Assembly: GCA_003117195.1 (NCBI GenBank)
Contig: BDSI01000069.1
Location: 186,001 to 250,000, forward strand
Length of the DNA stretch: 64,000 nt
Direction of reading: 5' to 3'
Source: Eudorina sp. 2006-703-Eu-15
Lineage: Eukaryota > Chlorophyta > Chlorophyceae > Chlamydomonadales > Volvocaceae
Shown: positions 61,201-64,000 of the stretch, piece after piece
How positions within the stretch are numbered: the first letter of the stretch is position 1
How the letters are laid out: every line of letters starts with the position of its first letter
Made by a program: the position numbers and the translations under genes
The notes under the pieces: generated by a model
The model's database searches: none
Seen by the model: the letters and a program-made list of their open reading frames with translations, nothing else
Told to the model about the DNA's origin: nothing

Positions 61201-64000
61201 AGGTGGGGGCAGTGCCACCTGCGGCTTGAGGCGCGGTCCGATTGCCTGTGTGGATCGGAGGATCGGGGGGAGGGCGGGGGGAAGGGTGGGAGGGCCCAGT
61301 TTCGCTGTCTTTATTGACAAAAGGGAGGGCCCAGTGCCGCACTGGCCGCGGAGATTGGGGGGGTTGCGGAGGGGGGACATACTGGAGCGGCGCTGCTGCC
61401 CCCGAGCAGACGTCTGATCGGGATGCGATACCGCACCCTGGAGATTTCCAACGACGATGACGTTGCAGGCCAGCGAGAAGGGGGGGGGGTAAAATTGAAA
61501 AAAGAAATAAACCCGAAGAACAAACCCGGGCACACCCAGCATAACTCAGCATACTTACGTGGGTGGTACCTGCATAGCAGTGGAGAGATAGAGACCGCGC
61601 GCGGCCGCGCTGCCGCCGGTGCAGCAGCAAGCAAAAAGCGAACCCGAAGGGGAGGGGGTGCCGGAGGGGGGGCCCGCGGCTGAGGCTGCCGCAGCTGCGG
61701 CTGCATTCCTGCTGTCCTGGCTTGGTGCGAGCACCTGAAGTCCTGCCGCCCGGCTCCCAACCCCCTGTCCCTGCCCCTGTCCCCGCCCTGCGCATCCACC
61801 AACCATCCCTCCCTCCCTCTGCACCCCTCGTTTTCGTCGCCCAGGCGGCGGCCGCGCCCCCGGTCTGTCGTCCTTCAAGGCGGCTCGCGAGGCCCAGCGC
61901 AAGGCGGATGCGGGCAACCGGGCGGCCTGGAACACGCTGTTCATGCGGCCCGACACGGTGGCGGAGGCGGTGGCGGCGCACTACGGCCTCAGCAAGGCGG
62001 CGCTGCTGGACCCGTCGGCCGGGGGCCAGGGCGGCGACAGTGTGGCGGTGAGGATGGCGCTGGGGGAGGCGCAGGTGATTGCGGCCACCAAGCACGCGCT
62101 GGCGGAGGCGGGTGAGTGAGGGAGGGAGCGGGTGGTGGATCTGGGCTGGGCTGGGCTGGGCTGGGCTGGGCTGGGCTGGGTGGGGCTGGGGTCGGGGGAG
62201 GAGCGTTGGAGAGTGGGGCGGCGGGTTGGGTCGGGTTTAGCTGGGAGGAGGTGATGGCGGAGGCGTTGCAGGGCAGTCAAAGATCGGACGGCGAGACGGA
62301 CGACGATGGGCCAAACATGCCGCCGCTGCTTGTATCTCTCCCACCGGGTTATGGAGCATCTCCCCCTCGGCCCCTCCCTCGACCCGCGTGTGTTCCGTCG
62401 TACACCCTCCACCGATCCCAGCCCTCCCTCTCCTGCCTCAGGGGTGAGCGTGGAGGCGCTGGAGAGGGCGGCCGCCGCCAGCGGCAAGGCGTCGGCCACG
62501 CGGACGGTGTCGCGCAGCGGTACGACGCTGCTCGTCAAGAACTTGCCGTACAGTGCCGACGAGGACGAGCTGTCGGAGCTGTTTGGTCGGTTCGGTCCGG
62601 TGTCCCGGCTGGTGCTGCCGCCCGCCCGGGCGCTGGCGCTGGTGGAGTTTACGGAGCCGCAGGACGCCCGGTCGGCGTTCAAGTGGGTCCGGGTGGCGGG
62701 CGGGCGGGATGGGCGGGATGAGCGCAGCCTCTCTTCCGCCCAATGCCTATCACTGCCTATCTCCTCCGTCCCTCCCTACACGGACCCTCTCTCCCCCCGC
62801 CTGCCCCCCCCCCCCGGTGTCCCTACTCGGCCCTGGGCCCCCCCTGGCCCCCTGACCGCTTACCTGACACACCGGCGTCGGGGGGTCGCACTTACGCCGG
62901 TGCACCCGGGGGGAGGGGTCCCTTCTGTGCCCCCTGTCACCGGACCCGTTGCGGTGTTGCCTACCGATCCTCTTACCACTCTCCGCCGCCTCCGCCACTC
63001 TCCTGCCCCGGGCCACCCCCTCCCCCCCTCAGGTCCCTAGCCTACAAGAAGTACCAGCACGTGCCCCTCTACCTGGAGTGGGCGCCGGCCGACACATTCA
63101 CTGCGCCGGCGCCACCCCAGCAGCAGCAGCAGCAGCAGGCGGGAGCGCGGCAAGCGCCGGCCGGGAAGGCGGCCAAGCCCGGGGGCAAAGGTGCGCTTCT
63201 TGTCAGCGATGCTGCTGCTGCTGCCGGGCTGCGGCGGCGCTGCGTTGGGTGTGATCGAGCCGCTGCCGCTGCCGCCGCCGCCTGGTCGCAATCCGACATC
63301 CTCTGGCCTGTCCGTGACGTGCTGCGATACGCGGCCCGTGATGCGGTCCGTGATGCGATTCTTAGGGTCGGTAATTTCGTAGTAGCCGGCGCCCCGAAGC
63401 CCCCGCCATCTCCCTCACGCGCGTTCTGGATCCGGCCTTTGTGTACCGCCGCCGCAGGGGCCAAGGCCGCCCCGCCGGACATGGCCTCCGCGCTCGCACC
63501 CGCCGCCGACGCCGAGGCGCACGGCGACGGCGCCGCCGCCGACGCCAACCCCGCCGTGATGGGCACCATCTACGTCAAGAACCTGGCTTTCGCGACGACG
63601 GACGCGGCGCTGCGGCGGCACTTTGACGGCGCGGTGTCGGCGGTGGGCGGCTCGCTGCACAGCGCCGTGGTCGCCCGCAAGAAGGGCGGCAAGGACGGGG
63701 AGACGGTGCAGAGCCTGGGGTACGGCTTCGTGGAGGTGGACAGCGAGGCGGTGGCGGCGGCGGTCATCAAGAAGCTGCAGGTAGCTGGGGGGCGAGGGTG
63801 GCCCCGGGGGGCAGGAGGGCGCGTGGAAGAGAGCCCGCATCGGGAGGGCCGCTAAAAGAGGGGGGGGAGAGATCCTGCATCCGTCCACCGATTGACTGGG
63901 GGCTGATTGCGCTGATTGCGGAATGTATGGCTACCGGAATGCGGCACCTGACTGGGGAGGGTGGAAGCTGGCCGGGGGTCTGGCGGGGCGAGGATGGGTT
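58233..64000 (+). CDS. RBM19: RBM19/MRD1 multi-RRM rRNA-processing factor, 3' end beyond window
   Basis: Nine exons seen: 58233..58381, 58518..58632, 59017..59215, 59507..60518, 60835..61064, 61845..62111, 62442..62682, 63033..63190 and 63458..63780 (898 codons). The rest lies outside. RBM19/Mrd1 is a nucleolar multi-RRM protein that binds pre-rRNA and is needed for 18S rRNA maturation. RRM1: RLCVKNIPKYVDEARLKEFF with LGFIGFKTVDEA, followed by the family-specific FARKVGDDQLPRAWSKH. RRM2: GRLFVRNLAYTATETDLSDL with KGLAYVQYQIPEDA. Next: SSFKAAREAQRKADAGNRAA, AWNTLFMRPD. RRM3: TTLLVKNLPYSADEDELSEL, ending FKSLAYKKYQHVPLYLEWAP. RRM4: TIYVKNLAFATTDAALRRHF with LGYGFVEVDS. Exon 4 carries long acidic and Ala/Gly/Gln low-complexity inserts. 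The last visible donor is gtagct after 63780. The region to 64000 is intron. Confidence 0.93.
59264..59329. repeat. 13-bp minisatellite in an RBM19 intron
   Basis: Five tandem copies of CTTCAGGGCTGGG in intron 59216..59506. Confidence 0.93.
61288..61335. repeat. 22-nt core flanked by 13-bp direct repeats, in an RBM19 intron
   Basis: GGGAGGGCCCAGT occurs at 61288-61300 and again at 61323-61335. Between them is TTCGCTGTCTTTATTGACAAAA, a core with copies at 56765 and, more diverged, at 29819. The arrangement resembles a short insertion with a target-site duplication. Confidence 0.75.
61488..61545 (-). repeat. Intronic element, copy 4
   Basis: On the minus strand: GGGTGTGCCCGGGTTTGTTC, then TTCGGGTTTATTTC and TTTTTTCAATTTTACCCC. 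Same RBM19 intron (61065..61844) as the TTCGCTGTC core. Confidence 0.6.
62141..62190. repeat. (GGGCT)n pentamer in an RBM19 intron
   Basis: About nine CTGGG units in intron 62112..62441. Confidence 0.92.

Noticed and set aside
1..64000. tRNA or rRNA genes, prokaryotic operons, phage or defence islands
   Set aside because: No cloverleaf-like or rRNA-like sequence was recognised by eye. Gene structure is nuclear eukaryotic throughout. A covariance-model scan would be needed to exclude small ncRNAs.

Overview
This window looks like nuclear DNA from a volvocine (Chlamydomonadales) green alga. The coding DNA is very GC-rich. Genes have many GT-AG introns, and several have TGTAA poly(A) signals a few hundred bases past the stop. 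Proteins carry poly-Ala, poly-Gln, poly-Gly and acidic low-complexity inserts, and several start with plastid-transit-like leaders. I cannot name the species. All gene models were built by hand from splice sites, reading-frame phase and family motifs. Except for the left-edge model, every CDS sum is divisible by three across its listed exons.

Layout, left to right: (1) a partial unknown gene (-) running off the left edge; (2) 1.7-3.8 kb without a recognised gene; (3) a plastid YlmG/YggT membrane protein (-, 6705..3828), divergent from (4) a 1279-aa mTERF-like helical-repeat protein (+, 7154..13561); (5) a 3.5-kb gap; (6) a CobW-type GTPase with a C-terminal WW domain (-, 20342..17105), divergent from (7) an NCBP3-like cap-binding protein (+, 20684..24354); (8) a repeat-bearing gap; (9) a thylakoid-targeted aldo/keto reductase (-, 35913..27799) whose introns are packed with satellites; (10) a ubiquitin-like/LRR protein (-, 39575..36833); (11) a plastid-type tRNA (m7G46) methyltransferase (-, 42085..39882); (12) a block of non-LTR retrotransposon debris (42.5-45 kb); (13) a small four-helix membrane protein (+, 46043..46948); (14) more retroelement-like debris; (15) a DUF3598-like plastid protein (+, 49578..55120); (16) a small glycine-rich protein (-, 57980..56543), divergent from (17) an RBM19/MRD1 rRNA-processing factor (+, 58233 to beyond the right edge).

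The genes form no operon or evident pathway. Several encode plastid proteins: YlmG, AKR, TrmB-like, the DUF3598-like protein and probably the mTERF-like protein. NCBP3 and RBM19 act in nuclear RNA metabolism. Three divergent pairs share short intergenic regions (252-448 bp) that probably act as bidirectional promoters. I found no CRISPR array, rRNA, tRNA or prokaryotic defence system. The most unusual signals are the CobW-WW fusion, short recurrent intronic elements (one flanked by 13-bp direct repeats), and the AKR intron whose two ends are complementary-looking G-rich and C-rich satellites.
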